Shown here: piece after piece, positions 12,701-22,430 of the stretch
How positions within the stretch are numbered: position 1 is the stretch's first letter
How the letters are laid out: each line of letters begins with the position of its first letter
Source of the DNA: Akebia trifoliata
Taxonomy: Eukaryota; Streptophyta; Magnoliopsida; Ranunculales; Lardizabalaceae
Length of the DNA stretch: 64,000 nt
Assembly (NCBI GenBank): GCA_017979445.1
Contig: CM030707.1
Location: forward strand, 20,714,586 to 20,778,585
Direction of reading: 5' to 3'
Notes under the pieces: model-generated
Told to the model about the DNA's origin: nothing
The model's database searches: none
The model's input: only the letters and a program-made list of their open reading frames with translations
Translations under genes and position numbers: made by a program

Positions 12701-15700
12701 GATCTTGTGCCTTAGTCCATGGGCCATTAAAATCCACAAATCCAACTTCAGTCTTATCCTTCAGAGTCAAGATTTTACTCTTTTTCATAGAAACAACCTT
12801 AAAGGTTTGGTAATTCCCATTGAGTAATAGTCAAGACTCGCAATCCAATTGAATGCTCTTGAATGAGATCATATGATGATCACTAGCATGGTGGAAACTC
12901 CTCTTTGAGAACATCAATTCAATAAATGTGATCAGGTATTAGAATATTAGTTATGTGGTAGTGTATATTAAGGTACATTGAGATGCATTGGTTCATCTTA
13001 TTTAGGATCAGATCATGTGGTTAGGGTAGTTAGTCAATTATGTAACTACTCGTAGTTCCCATCTCTATTTAATAAGAATCTCCCCAGATATCAATGTATT
13101 CGAGTTTACAATTGTCATACGTGAGAAATGGCTCTTTGGAAGTTGTCTTAAAAACCACAAATTTTGTCAAAAATGCATGAAGACACGAAAGAGCTTGAAG
13201 TTTGAAGTTACTGACCCAATTGGTAACATGACGATTGAATAACACTAGCATAGATCCAATCAGTAACTTGAAGATTGAAGAATGTGAAGATATAGAACTG
13301 ATCGGTAACTTGAAAATTGAAGAATAAGTTATTACCAATCTGATAGATAACTTGAAGATTGAAGCCTATGAAGATATTACCGATCTGATCAATAACCTAC
13401 ATAAAGGCGAATACCAATCCAATCGGCAATCCAATATTTTCCATTTTTCTATTTTCATGTGACTCCATACCTATGTACATTTATAAACAGGGGTGGGGAG
13501 GTCTAAATGAGACAGTCTTTCATTTTTCATGCTTTTCAATTTTGGGCTTGTAATTCTCTCTATTCTCTCATAAGACTTCAGGGTTCAGATCCATTCTTTT
13601 TCTTGTATATCTATGATTCTTTTGAAGCTTTTCACTAGCAAAATGGTAAGTTATCTGTTCTAGGATGGATGTGATTTCGTCTTTCATTTTTAATTTCTTA
13701 TTGAATATTATCCAGAAACCAAGTTGAGAACAACCAAGTTAAAACCAACTAACTCACTGTAAGCTTGATTGCTTACCAATCCAACTCATGGTGGGTACGA
13801 AGAAGGATTGGAACTCGAATTCCCTAAATCGAATTCATGTTCATGCTACATTATGGATTCCAATAAAAAAAATCCAGGTGTAATAGTTATATATACATCA
13901 AGGACAAGTATGTATTTTCTTGGGGGAGAATAGAGAATGACTAAGGATTTATATTGCTCAAATGAAGATTAGTATGGATTTAATTGTTTATTGACATTTT
14001 CCAAACAAGTATTGTTGAAAACTCAAGACTACTATTGCCTATAAAAATTCGCCCGCTTACAAGTTGGTACTCTCATTAGCATTTCTAAGATATCATATTA
14101 AGAAAAGAATGACACCTTCATCAACATCTTTCATTTTCTCTACAATATTTCCAAGGAACACTCCCCGCACTTGACGCCAAACCATTAATATTCATAGATT
14201 GCTTCTAACCATTAGATGCTATTAAAGCAATTGTAATAAACAATCTAGATTTCCAGATGAGATCTCTCAACTTCATAAGCTCAACTCCTTGCCTTAGTCA
14301 GATTGACTGAGATTCCCAGGTGAACATCCCTCAAACTTAATTTTAACTCTATTATTCTCCGATTTTACCATCCAAGCACCACTTTATTTTTTGGGATCTA
14401 ACATCACCAACTGCTCCCAATTTATTCAAGGTCCCGAAATTTTTTGTATTAACTAGAAAATTAAGGTCCACTTATTGAACTTCCACGACTGCCTTACTTG
14501 TCTTTACTTTTTTATTACACAAACAGGGTTTCAATTCATATCTCCATCTAGTTTTGTCGTGTTACATTTAATTTAATGAAATGAATTGAAAGCTTTTAGA
14601 ACCCTTACCTAATTTAATCCAAAAATTAGAATGACATTAGTAGTGAATCTGTTAAAACAGCATATGACTTGAGATAAAAGGTCATTTTTTGTAAAAAATA
14701 ATCATATTTCTTACTTTCCAAAACTCCCGACAAAGAGCACAAGGAACATAAGTCCAGAGAATGTTTCACTTAGTACCAAACACATTTCAAAAGCATCGAA
14801 CAACAAGATCATCTACCTTTTCAGGGTTTGTTCTATCTACACAAAGGACACACCAATTCCATACTCCACTTGAAAACATATAATGAACAACAAAGAGTGA
14901 AAATCGTTTTTTAATATTATAAATAGAAAATTGTGACTCCCTATGTTTTAGGGTCATCCATTCCTACCCTAATGTGGAAAAATCTATGGAGGATGCATGG
15001 GGTGTCATTTTTTAAGGCAAATACAAAATCAAAGCCCACTACAATTATAATCGGTGAAGCAATGGTGGTCTATTGAGAGATATCAACATTTATTCATAAA
15101 CAATGGAAACTACAATAGCACTAGAATCATTCACATGAGTGTACAAGTTAATTAGCTATGGAGCTAGAGAGACTAAACATGAATATGTAGATGATCAACA
15201 CCAAGTAACAGAAATTGCCATCAACCGGACCTAAGGAACAATTTTACTAAGATGCCGGGTTTTGGGGGCCAAACCAAATTAGAAAGCCCATATGAACGAA
15301 TGGGTTGGGAGTCGGGTGTTAATTATTGATTAACAAATTCTAAAAATCATATAGAAACTCTTCCAAACAAATTGGGAACTAATCATTTAGTGAGTAGCAA
15401 AGCAAAGAAACTATATACAAGTAGTTCAATTGACAACAACAAAGTCAGATTTAATTTGCACTTCCCCTTCTCACCCTGCAAAGGCGTGTGATTTCAATCT
15501 ATTTTCTATCAATAAAATGCCAAAAATCCTAAACAAAGTTCAAAAATTCTAATAAGAGAGAAAGAAACAAACAAACCCATTAAAATTTATTCAACCCCAA
15601 TACAGGAATCAATCACCAAAAGGGAAATTATCACCAAAAATAAAAAATCAAAGTAACCCAATAGACAAAATTGCAAAATAAAACAAGAACAATAAAGGAA

Positions 15701-16040
15701 AAAAAAAAGTCAATTGAAATTAAAACGGGAGCAAAGAAGAGATTTTTTTTCCTAGAGACTCACATCCATCTTTGAGATTCACCTCTCTGAACTGTTTGGG
15801 GATGTGATCGAAAGAACTCGAGGCAGAGGGAGACTGAAATTTCCGAACTGCTTTTCTTCTTCTCAAACTAAGAAGAGACGAAGAGGGAGTCGCGAAGAGC
15901 TTCTTGGCGTCACCACAAATAAAAGAAGTCTTGGAGAAACTAAACCCAGCGCCCAAATTTTCTCGATTTCCAGACTCGTTCATGGTAACTGTGGATGAGG
16001 TTGGAGGAATAGTTACAGAAGAGATCAGTGAGGTCGCCAT
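733..16040 (-). CDS. CLPR1: CLPR1, ATP-dependent Clp protease proteolytic subunit-related protein 1, chloroplastic
   Basis: Nine coding exons, in transcript order: 16040-15764, 3423-3308, 3193-2990, 2834-2730, 2274-2212, 2119-2008, 1213-1152, 1089-907, 816-733. Every junction is GT-AG. The 1206-nt CDS is open and encodes 401 residues, close to the Arabidopsis protein. Residues 1 to about 73 are rich in Ser, Thr and Arg and look like a plastid transit peptide. FDHIPKQF follows at 77-84, then a ClpP-type fold from about residue 185 to 370. ClpR proteins are catalytically dead partners of ClpP in the stromal Clp core. Here the nucleophile motif reads [10 protein letters not shown] (266-275) with Gly in place of Ser, and AVQP stands where ClpP has IHQP. 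The start was chosen to match the MATxL start of known CLPR1; an in-frame ATG nine codons upstream (16067) is possible. The protein ends PQAAPAGLR, as in Arabidopsis. Confidence 0.95.
1371..1815. mobile_element. hAT-type MITE in CLPR1 intron 6
   Basis: An 8-bp direct repeat ATCTAGAG occurs at 1363-1370 and 1816-1823. Inside it the ends are inverted: the right end reads CAGGGTTACCCAATTC on the minus strand and the left end CTATGTTACCTGATTC on the plus strand. An 8-bp duplication and a CAGGG-type terminus are typical of the hAT superfamily. The 445-bp insert encodes no transposase and lies wholly within intron 6 (1214-2007), so it should be spliced out. Confidence 0.7.
2380..2708. mobile_element. 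TA-inserted MITE, copy 1, in CLPR1 intron 4
   Basis: This is the most diverged of three family members in the window (others at 29081 and 62263). It starts GGGTCAGGTTCGGCAGCC next to TATATA and ends at CATGTCCC next to ATATAT. It keeps the family core: a GGGCTGATTTTT segment followed by GATCATCCTCAC and its inverted partner, which would fold into a hairpin. No coding capacity. It fills most of intron 4 (2275-2729). Confidence 0.7.
3650..3834 (+). repeat. LTR of an older copia-like element, 5' copy
   Basis: A block starting TATTAGTTATGTTGTAATG recurs in direct orientation at 12955-13103 with scattered differences. It is followed at 3835-3846 by TGGTATTAGAGC, one base off the usual initiator-tRNA-Met primer binding site, so it reads as a 5' LTR. 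The two copies diverge after GTATTC, so the exact ends and the target duplication are lost. They enclose the younger copia element. Confidence 0.6.
3835..3846 (+). promoter_or_regulatory. Degenerate primer binding site of the older LTR element
   Basis: TGGTATTAGAGC follows the older LTR directly. The intact copia element in this window has TGGTATCAGAGC at the same place, complementary to the 3' end of initiator tRNA-Met. Confidence 0.5.
5160..5277 (+). pseudogene. Gag zinc-knuckle remnant of an older retroelement
   Basis: A short open stretch encodes [14 protein letters not shown] at 5217-5258, which fits the CX2CX4HX4C nucleocapsid zinc knuckle. A basic and acidic helix-like stretch precedes it and a stop codon follows soon after. 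No protease or polymerase is recognisable on either side. It lies between the older LTRs and is probably the surviving piece of that element's gag, though another element could be its source. Confidence 0.5.
5758..6073 (+). repeat. Inverted repeat arm A, left part (split by the copia element)
   Basis: The sequence from TGATGGGGACATCAAAG onward matches the reverse complement of 12240-12575 over its whole length with moderate divergence. The match resumes after the copia element at 11225, so the copia inserted into this arm. The arms may be two inverted LTRs of an unrecognised family or the ends of a foldback element; I could not decide. Confidence 0.55.
6074..6189 (+). repeat. Copia 5' LTR, 116 bp
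   Basis: It runs from TGTTAAATAAG to TTTTAACT and is almost identical to the 3' LTR. The length is short for a plant copia LTR. A TATATA motif near 6135 could serve as TATA box. The target duplication places the last bases at ACT, so the usual terminal CA is absent. Confidence 0.9.
6190..6201 (+). promoter_or_regulatory. Copia primer binding site
   Basis: TGGTATCAGAGC starts directly after the 5' LTR and is complementary to the 3' end of initiator tRNA-Met, the standard primer of plant copia elements. Confidence 0.9.
6838..11098 (+). pseudogene. Copia gag-pol polyprotein, broken by two stops and two frameshifts
   Basis: Gag probably starts at MASETSSSS (6838). Visible features are a zinc knuckle [14 protein letters not shown] (7627-7668), protease DSGTSDN (near 7938), the pre-integrase HLRLGH and CETC motifs (8350-8455), and integrase Asp 8536, Asp 8725 and Glu 8833 with the D35E spacing. 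Reverse transcriptase has YVDD at 10142-10153. RNase H has the TDADYTG and SSAESEYRA motifs (10630-10785). The breaks are TGA at 7075-7077, a frame change near 9290-9335 in the variable linker before reverse transcriptase, a one-base loss in a T run near 9880, and TAG at 10373-10375. The longest intact stretch (7093 to about 9300) holds late gag, protease and integrase. The element cannot make a full polyprotein. Confidence 0.92.
11097..11105 (+). promoter_or_regulatory. Copia polypurine tract
   Basis: GAGGGGGAG directly precedes the 3' LTR and overlaps the polyprotein stop codon TGA at 11096-11098. It is the expected primer for plus-strand DNA synthesis. Confidence 0.85.
11106..11224 (+). 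repeat. Copia 3' LTR, 119 bp
   Basis: It matches the 5' LTR except for one inserted C, a T run longer by two, and one substitution. ATACA follows at 11225-11229. Confidence 0.9.
11225..11566 (+). repeat. Inverted repeat arm A, right part
   Basis: After the copia target duplication this stretch resumes the arm begun at 5758. It matches the reverse complement of about 11935-12260, for example GTTTGCAGGTATTA and TTTCTAAACACTAGGTCA. The right boundary is approximate. Confidence 0.5.
11669..11933 (+). repeat. Possible LTR followed by a primer-binding-like site
   Basis: A block starting TGTTAGATTAATATC is followed at about 11921 by TTGGCATCAGAG, close to the copia primer binding site. No second copy was found, so a solo or truncated LTR is only a guess. 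Confidence 0.25.
11935..12575 (-). repeat. Inverted repeat arm B
   Basis: The reverse complement of 5758-6073 joined to 11225-11566, uninterrupted here. It preserves the state of the arm before the copia insertion. Confidence 0.55.
12955..13103 (+). repeat. LTR of an older copia-like element, 3' copy
   Basis: Direct repeat of 3650-3834, clearly similar but with scattered substitutions and a loss of similarity after GTATTC. Divergence is much higher than between the LTRs of the nested copia element, in line with an older insertion. Confidence 0.55.
13205..13400. repeat. Degenerate minisatellite, period about 42 bp
   Basis: About four to five imperfect units of the form GATCxxATCxGTAACTTGAA followed by GATTGAAGAATGTGAAGATAT. 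It lies in CLPR1 intron 1 just past the older LTR. No coding role is apparent. Confidence 0.5.
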
Positions 16041-16147
16041 GGATGATGGATTTCTCTGCAACTTCAAGAACCCTTTTTTACACTAACGTCTGATGAATTA
16101 AGGAGGAAGGTTGAGGTTTTATTTCGGTTTTATCTTTCTTTTTTCTC

Positions 16148-16162
16148 ATATATAGTATATAG
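16148..16162 (-). promoter_or_regulatory. Possible TATA box of CLPR1
   Basis: The minus strand reads ACTATATACTATATATGAG about 110 bp upstream of the CLPR1 start codon. A transcription start about 30 bp downstream would leave a 5' UTR near 80 nt. The position is plausible, but the region is AT-rich and the call rests on the motif alone. Confidence 0.35.
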
Positions 16163-16748
16163 TATTCAAACCTCAAACGATGTTTGAGGATGAATAGGGA
16201 AGATATTTCTGGGAATCTTTAGAACATCTAATGATCTCTAGGTAAATTATTCTTTTTCTTCCCATCTCAGCCGTACATTTGACAATATCCGTCAAACGTA
16301 GTTTGGGGTTAAAAAAGAGGTCTTTCATTTGACACGCCAATTTGTTCTTGTAGGACCCCATACCAAAATAAGATGTTTTTTAATGAATTGGGGGATGATT
16401 TTTTTTTTAATTGCACATTACATGTTGGTAAGAAGTGTAGCATGCGATATATTAGTGGATTAGTTCTAATTGGAATTGAATTGTGAATAATTTGAATTTG
16501 AATTTAATAAGGATTAATTAGTTTAAAAAAACATTTATAAATATATCTTAGTTTTGAGAATTAATGAGAAATATGTACCAAATCTTTTTGGTGTAAGAGA
16601 CTAGCTATCTCGAATTAGGGAGTAAATCTTTTGCCGTAATTTTTCTTTGTAGTGTATTCTAACGGTTGAGATTTTTTTCACGTCTTCCAAGTAGCAATTA
16701 TACACTTCTATATTTCAACTTTCATTCACCGTCAATTTTCAAATCATT

Positions 16749-16757
16749 TTATTTATT

Positions 16758-16802
<45 letters not shown>

Positions 16803-16852
16803 TATTTTATTTATTTTATTTTAATTTTTTTTTGTTTTTTTTTTTTTTTTTT
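16749..16852. repeat. ATTT/ATT microsatellite and poly-T tract
   Basis: ATTT units are followed by about eleven ATT units and a T run. Low-complexity DNA in the spacer upstream of CLPR1. Confidence 0.8.
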
Positions 16853-17062
16853 GAGGGGGAGGGGTGCAATTTCTTTTCTTAAGTCTGACCTATCCTATGA
16901 AATCTGGAGAATTGAGGTATTAATGGATTTGAAAGTTACTTTGTCTTGATTGTGGAAGATTCACAATAGGAAATTACAGGAAAGTAATACTACAGAGGAT
17001 CCGCTCCCCTCGAATTAATGGTCTAGGAGGTCTGATTTTATTTATCTCATCTTCCTTATTTT

Positions 17063-17120
<58 letters not shown>

Positions 17121-17335
17121 GGGAGGGGTGCAATTTCTTTTCTTAAGTCTGACCTATCCTATGAAATCTGGAGAATTGAGGTATTAATGGATTTGAAAGT
17201 TACTTTGTCTTGATTGTGGAAGATTCACAATAGGAAATTACAGGAAAGTAATACTACAGAGGATCCGCTCCCCTCGAATTAATGGTCTAGGAGGTCTGAT
17301 TTTATTTATCTCATCTTCCTTATTTTTATTTTTTA
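16853..17335. repeat. 264-bp tandem duplication with poly-T spacer
   Basis: The block starting GGGGTGCAATTTCTTTTC (near 16861) recurs 264 bp later (near 17125), identical by eye over about 200 bp. The units are separated by a long T run that begins in the first copy. Near-identity means a recent duplication, or possibly an assembly artefact at the homopolymer. Confidence 0.8.
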
Positions 17336-18314
17336 TTTTTTATTTTTATTTCTTGCGATATAATCATCAAGTTATGACTTAAGGTTGTAACATTATAAAT
17401 CTTCTTCAATCAAGTTCAATAAGCAGCAAGTGAAGCACCATCAGACCTACATGTAAATCTACACACAAAATCCAGTTTAAAAATCAAATAAAAAAATCTA
17501 TAATAATGAAAAAAAAAAACAATCAAAATAATAAAAGACCAAACATAAAATTTAAATACTCAACTCTGTTGAGACTGGATAGAGATTGGTGTCGCACTTG
17601 CAAAGATGTTTGAAAGAGTGAGTTCATTCGAGTTTCAATGGTTGCTGGAATGGTGGAGGAATAGTAGGTTTGTTGCAATATTCAAATCGTTGTTAGGGTT
17701 CGGTGAATAACATGATTCGTTGTTCGTGAAGAATTTTTAGTTTGCTTGACATTGCTGGTTCATTCAAGCTTCAATAGAACTTCTAATGGTGAAGAACAGT
17801 TAGGGTTCACAACAAACAAAAGAGACAAAAATGCTCTTGAGGTTCAAAGGAATGATGTGACGAGAAAGAAAAAGAGAGAAGGGGGGGGGGGGGGAGTGAG
17901 AGAGAAAGAGATTGTATGGAGCTTTCATTTAAGAGAGAGAAAGAGAGAGGTCTCCAAGAAATTAACGTTGCTACTGAAGCTTTTGTTCAAGGTTGTTGGA
18001 TCTTCAATGGAGCCTTTTAATGGAACTTGGTTTATTGTTCGTGAAGAAAAGCTAGGTTTCACAGCAAATACAAGTAAAAAAAATAAAAATCTTTTTTTAT
18101 TAGTGAAAATAGGGAGGGGTGAATGTAAAAAAAGCAGAGATGTAAAGTTAATTTTTTGAAAAGTAATTGCAAAAGTGATATCCAACTGTTAAAATAGATC
18201 TATGTCGTTAGATCATATACAATTTAATGGTTGCTTTTCTTTGAAACAACTTTTGATTCTAATACAGTTGTTGATCCCCCCCCCCCCCCTCTATATATCT
18301 ATATAATAAAATAT
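17336..18314. other. AT-rich spacer, no supported gene
   Basis: A 137-codon open frame at 17746-18159 crosses a G run and two internally similar stretches, and has no recognisable domain. Homopolymers (G at 17881-17894, C at 18277-18289) mark low-complexity DNA. I see no gene. Confidence 0.4.
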
Positions 18315-19045
18315 AACTGAGTTGGTACAGTTGTGAGACACAAATTTTAATGTGGGATCCACTTTATTGTTTTTCTCTTTATCCCCTTAACATTATTTTC
18401 ACTCCTCTAAGTTTATTATAATTTTTTTACTCCTTTTAATCTATTTTATTATTTTTCATCTTTTACCTCTTTAACCTTAAAATTATTTAATAATACCCTT
18501 CCAATTTTATTTTTTTCACTTTTATACCCTTAACCTTCCATCAAGATATAGTTGTGTGGGACCGACTTTACGTCTTTTACACTTCACCCATATAACTTTA
18601 TTATATTTTCTCTTTTACCTCTTAACCCATTTTATTATTTTTCATTATTTACCCTTTTAACCTTAAAATTTCAAATCCAATTAGACTTGCCTAAACCCAC
18701 TAATTGCATGTCGTTTTTGAATCGTGTTAAAATTTTCATCACTTACTTCAATCTTTTTTTTACCCCTTAACCTAAGAGAGAATGTCCGTGTCGTAGACAC
18801 GGGTGTATATGTATTAATATACTAAAGTTCATCTGTGTCTATGACACGGATATCCTTTCTCGGGTTAAGGGATTAAAAGCAAAAAAAAAAAAATTGGAGG
18901 GGTATTATTATAAAAATAATTATATTAAAGGGGTAAAAAATAAAAAATAATAAAGGGGTAAAAGAGAAAATATAGAAAAGTTAGGGGAGGTGAAGAATAA
19001 ATAAAATAAAGTGGGTCTCAAGAAATTATAGTTTGATGGAATGGA
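18315..19045. repeat. Palindromic repeat family, copy 1
   Basis: A left arm (18541-18810) and a right arm (18811-19045) are imperfect inverted copies that meet near GTATATGTATTAATATAC. The centre carries GTCCGTGTCGTAGACACGG and its inverted partner. A further partial copy of the left arm lies at 18315-18540. Related blocks occur at 22430-22815 and 25310-25650. There is no coding capacity. A non-autonomous DNA transposon is likely, but no target duplication was found. Confidence 0.5.
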
Positions 19046-19079
19046 TAGTGTAGAGGGTAAAATCGGTATTGGATGCGTG

Positions 19080-19611
19080 GTGTAAATAAGACGAATATCG
19101 ATGATCGATCACACTATAATTAATGCATATCTCGAGGCATTTATTGATATATCATTGATTAGATTTTTTTGCTGTTAAGATTGTAATCTTATCTAGAAAT
19201 AAAAAGTCTCCTAATTAACTAGAGAATATATATTTATAAATAGGGATAGATTTTGTAAAGAATCCTGATTTGTTTGACTTTTCTTTGAAGGTTTGTCTTT
19301 CTATCTATAAAAGGAGAACAATTAGGTAGAACGGAGGAGACCTTGAGAAGAAAATAAGAAGAGAGGAGGCTAGGATTTGTAAATCTTGTAATGGCTTGAA
19401 GAATAATGAAATGGCTCTTCGGAACTCAAGGACATAGTCTGATTTTGAGACAAATCCTGTAAACAAATCTTGCTTCTTGTCTTCTTTCTATTTCCTTTCT
19501 CTTTGATTATTTTTTTGTATGATTTTTTATCATTTGAGTTCATCAAGAACAATAAAAATCGATTGTTAGGGGTAAACTTCAAGGAATCAATGGTATCCAT
19601 GATTTTACCCC
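19080..19611 (+). repeat. Decayed LTR, possibly gypsy Tat/Athila-like
   Basis: A TATA-like CTATAAAAGG near 19305, an AC-rich end TTTTACCCCTACA and a following AATTGACGTCATCTGT (19612 onward) resemble a gypsy LTR end plus a mutated TGGCGCCGTCTGTGGG-type primer site. The left end is uncertain and no partner LTR was found. Confidence 0.3.
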
Positions 19612-20689
19612 TACAAATTGACGTCATCTGTTAAACGAATGAAAGCAACATGATTAACCCCGATTAATGATGGGTTGGGGGATGTCCAAAGATGGATTAA
19701 AAAAAATTTCAATCAGATTCTTGTGTGTGTTGTGCAAATCTATATTTTGCACATCTAAATTGGTAACGTTAGTTATAAATCTTTGCACGGTAAAGTTATC
19801 CATCAAGGCGTTTCATGTTAATTTGTTATCTTTCGTCTTGAGAATCCTATCGAAAGCAAGTCTATAAGGATGAAGAGAAAGGATAGAGTAATATGGTCAC
19901 GGTTTATTCACCTATGAGTAGAGAGGGATTTGCGATTTATGTGTTGGTGGGTAGGTACGGATGCGCAGTGCTAAAAACTAGGTAAATGCATTTGATGTGC
20001 GATATTCAATCGTTCAATTGGGATTAGATTGATGGGTTACTTTTGATGGCTAAATCTTTCGATTCGAATTCATGGTGAATCTACAAACCATAGCTCCTTG
20101 TTGGGTTGGGATTGCATCCATGCATTGGATTTGATTCAGATTCGACTCTTCCCCAAAGTCTCTAGTAAAAAAGGAAGAATAGGGAGTAAGTTTACTCCAC
20201 ATTAAAAGGTGGAGGGTACACCAAGATCAAGTGTACACCATAGCAAGGATTTCATAGAAAAGTGTCCACTACAGCAAGAGTACTGATGTTCCCAAGTATT
20301 TTAACTTTAAAAGGTTTAATTTGGTGGTTTGTCTATACATTATTCTTGATGTATATGGCACCTTATTTAAGTTAAAAAGCTATAAAGGTAAAAAGGACAT
20401 TGGTCCAATTCAGTTTGTAAGGGGACCCCCAATTCCCACCAAATATATATCGGGGTCTCTAATTGTCGATTCAACTGAGTCAACCAATTAATTGTGCTGA
20501 GCAATCGAACCAAATTTTTATTAGTAAGATCGGATTGATAAATAAGATTGGGAGCTAATTCTATGCCCAACTCAATCGAGTTTAAAGACTTCATTGAGTT
20601 AAATGGTTTGGTTTATTATTTGATTTTTGATCCACCAAGTCACGGTACACGTGGAGACTCGGTTTAAGTTCAGTCTGAAAGGGAAGAGG

Positions 20690-21880
20690 TTAATTTCTAA
20701 TTGGGCTCCTTAAGTAAGGTACATTTTCATTTAATTTAAGAACTTGATTGAATCACAAGATTTCGCTAAGTCAAACTTATAGTAAAAGAATTTGATCAAG
20801 TCGGAAGACTACATCAAATCCCGTGACTAAATTGGGGGCTAATAATCACATTATATTCCGTGCATGTGCTATTATTTTTTGGTGTTGTTTAAAAGTTATA
20901 GGATAAACACTTAGCAAACCAACTCATTGAGGAAGTCCGATCCAGATTCTATGAGACTTGAAAAAAGTTCAGTCCTATGTGGCTCAGGGTCCTGAGTTAC
21001 CTATGATGTCCAGAATAGCAGTGTGGCTTAATTGCCCAATAGAGAAAAGTTCAGCCCTGTGTAGCTCAAGGTCTTGAGTGACTTATGATTTCCGGAGTGA
21101 TAGTGTGGCTTAATTGCCTAGTAGAAAAAAAGTTTAGTCTTGTGTGGCTCAGGGTCTTGAATGACCTATGCTGTCCGAAGTGGTAGTATGACTTAATTGC
21201 CTAGCAAAGAAAAGTTCAGTCATGTGTGGCTCAAGGTCTTGAGTGGCAGTGTGGCTTAATTACTTAGTAAAGAAGAGTTTAGCCTTGCGTGGCTCATGGT
21301 CTGAAAAGGAAGGGTTATTTCTAATTGGGCCCCTTAAATAAGGTACATTTTTATTTAATTTAAAAACTTGACCAAGTCACAAGATTCTGCTAAGTCAAGC
21401 TTATAGTTTAAGAATTTGATCAAGTTGGGAGACTACATCAAATCACATGACTAGATTGGGGGCTAATAATCATGTTATATTATGTGTATGTGCCATTGTT
21501 TTTTGGTGTTACTTAAAAGTTGCAGGTGTAGGAAAAACACTTAACAAACCAGACTCATTGAGGAAGTCCAATCCAAATTTTAAAAGACTTGAAAAAAGTT
21601 CAGTCCTATGTGGCTTAGGGTCTTGAGTGACCTATGTTGTCCGGAGTGACAGTGTGACTTAATTGCCTTGTAGAGAAAAGTTTATCCTTATGTGGCTTAG
21701 GCTCCTGAGTGACCTATGTTGTCTGGAATGACAATATGGCTTAATTGCCCAATAGAGAAAAGTTCAGCCCTGTGTGGCTTAGGGTCCTGAGTGACCTATG
21801 TTGTTCGGAGTGGTAGTGTGGCTTAATTACCTAGTAAAGAAAAGTTCAACCCTGCGTGGCTCAAGGTCTTAAGGGGCCAT
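20690..21880. repeat. Higher-order minisatellite
   Basis: Two blocks of about 600 bp (from about 20690 and 21305) share the same layout: a unique-looking lead-in starting near TTTCTAATTGGGC, then several units of about 93 bp with GAAAAGTTCAGTCCTGTGTGG, a GAGTGACCTATGTTGTC segment and TGGCTTAATTGCC. Units differ by many substitutions, so the array is old. It resembles the tandem arrays of some large gypsy elements, but no coding domain is left. Confidence 0.65.
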
Positions 21881-21889
21881 GATGAAGAA

Positions 21890-22430
21890 ATATGTAACTC
21901 TTTTGATAGGGTTAAAACACTAAGTTTCTAACCAATCATGCATGCATTAAGGTTATGGATTTAAGAGAACTCTATCAATAGAATCTCTCTAAAATCCTAA
22001 ATCAATATTCCAACTCATGTAAAATGTGTTGACTCTATGAGATATCTTCTTTCATAGGATATTTCTCATGTCAAAATTAACATTAAATTTTCTTTCAAAG
22101 AAGTACATACTCACCATGTGCACACACCCACGTCATGCATTTGTGTTGTTTTGTTAACTATTCAAAATGGTCAAGTTTAAAAAGATAACCACCCTAGGTA
22201 GAGAGAATTGGGTGCCTAACACCTTCCCCATTCTCTAACTGAATCTCCTTACCTAGATTTTAGGTAAATCATAATTTTTTCATAAATGAGAGTTACTACA
22301 ATGCTATGAAAAATGACTTTTAAAAAAAATTGATTCGGGTCATTTATAACCATTTTCAAAAAAGAATGGTAATGACTCCAAAAAACGTAGCATTAAGATT
22401 TAAAGATGAGCATCTCATGTCTACAAGGTA
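21890..22430. other. Probable remnant of a large gypsy element
   Basis: The text GGTGCCTAACACCTTCCCC near 22210 is a kind of sequence seen in Tat/Ogre-type elements. A related motif lies on the other strand near 23040 (GTGTTAGGCACC) and again near 35745. No open frame supports this, so the call is weak. Confidence 0.25.

Larger units (their letters stand above)
3424..15763 (-). other. CLPR1 intron 1, 12.3 kb, filled with nested transposable elements
   Basis: The donor is GTGAGT at 15763-15758 and the acceptor is TAG at 3426-3424, both on the minus strand. Joining the flanking exons restores the phase (a Leu codon split one plus two bases) and the family sequence [12 protein letters not shown]. 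The intron holds an old LTR pair, a complete copia element, a large inverted repeat and a minisatellite. The copia element (plus strand) runs against the host gene. The section 13401-15763 shows nothing beyond AT-rich DNA. Confidence 0.9.

Noticed and set aside
15804..16086. Plus-strand frames opposite CLPR1 exon 1
   Set aside because: They are antisense shadows of the transit-peptide exon.
17746..18159. 137-codon plus-strand open frame upstream of CLPR1
   Set aside because: It crosses a G homopolymer and internally similar repeats, has no domain and no splice or promoter support.
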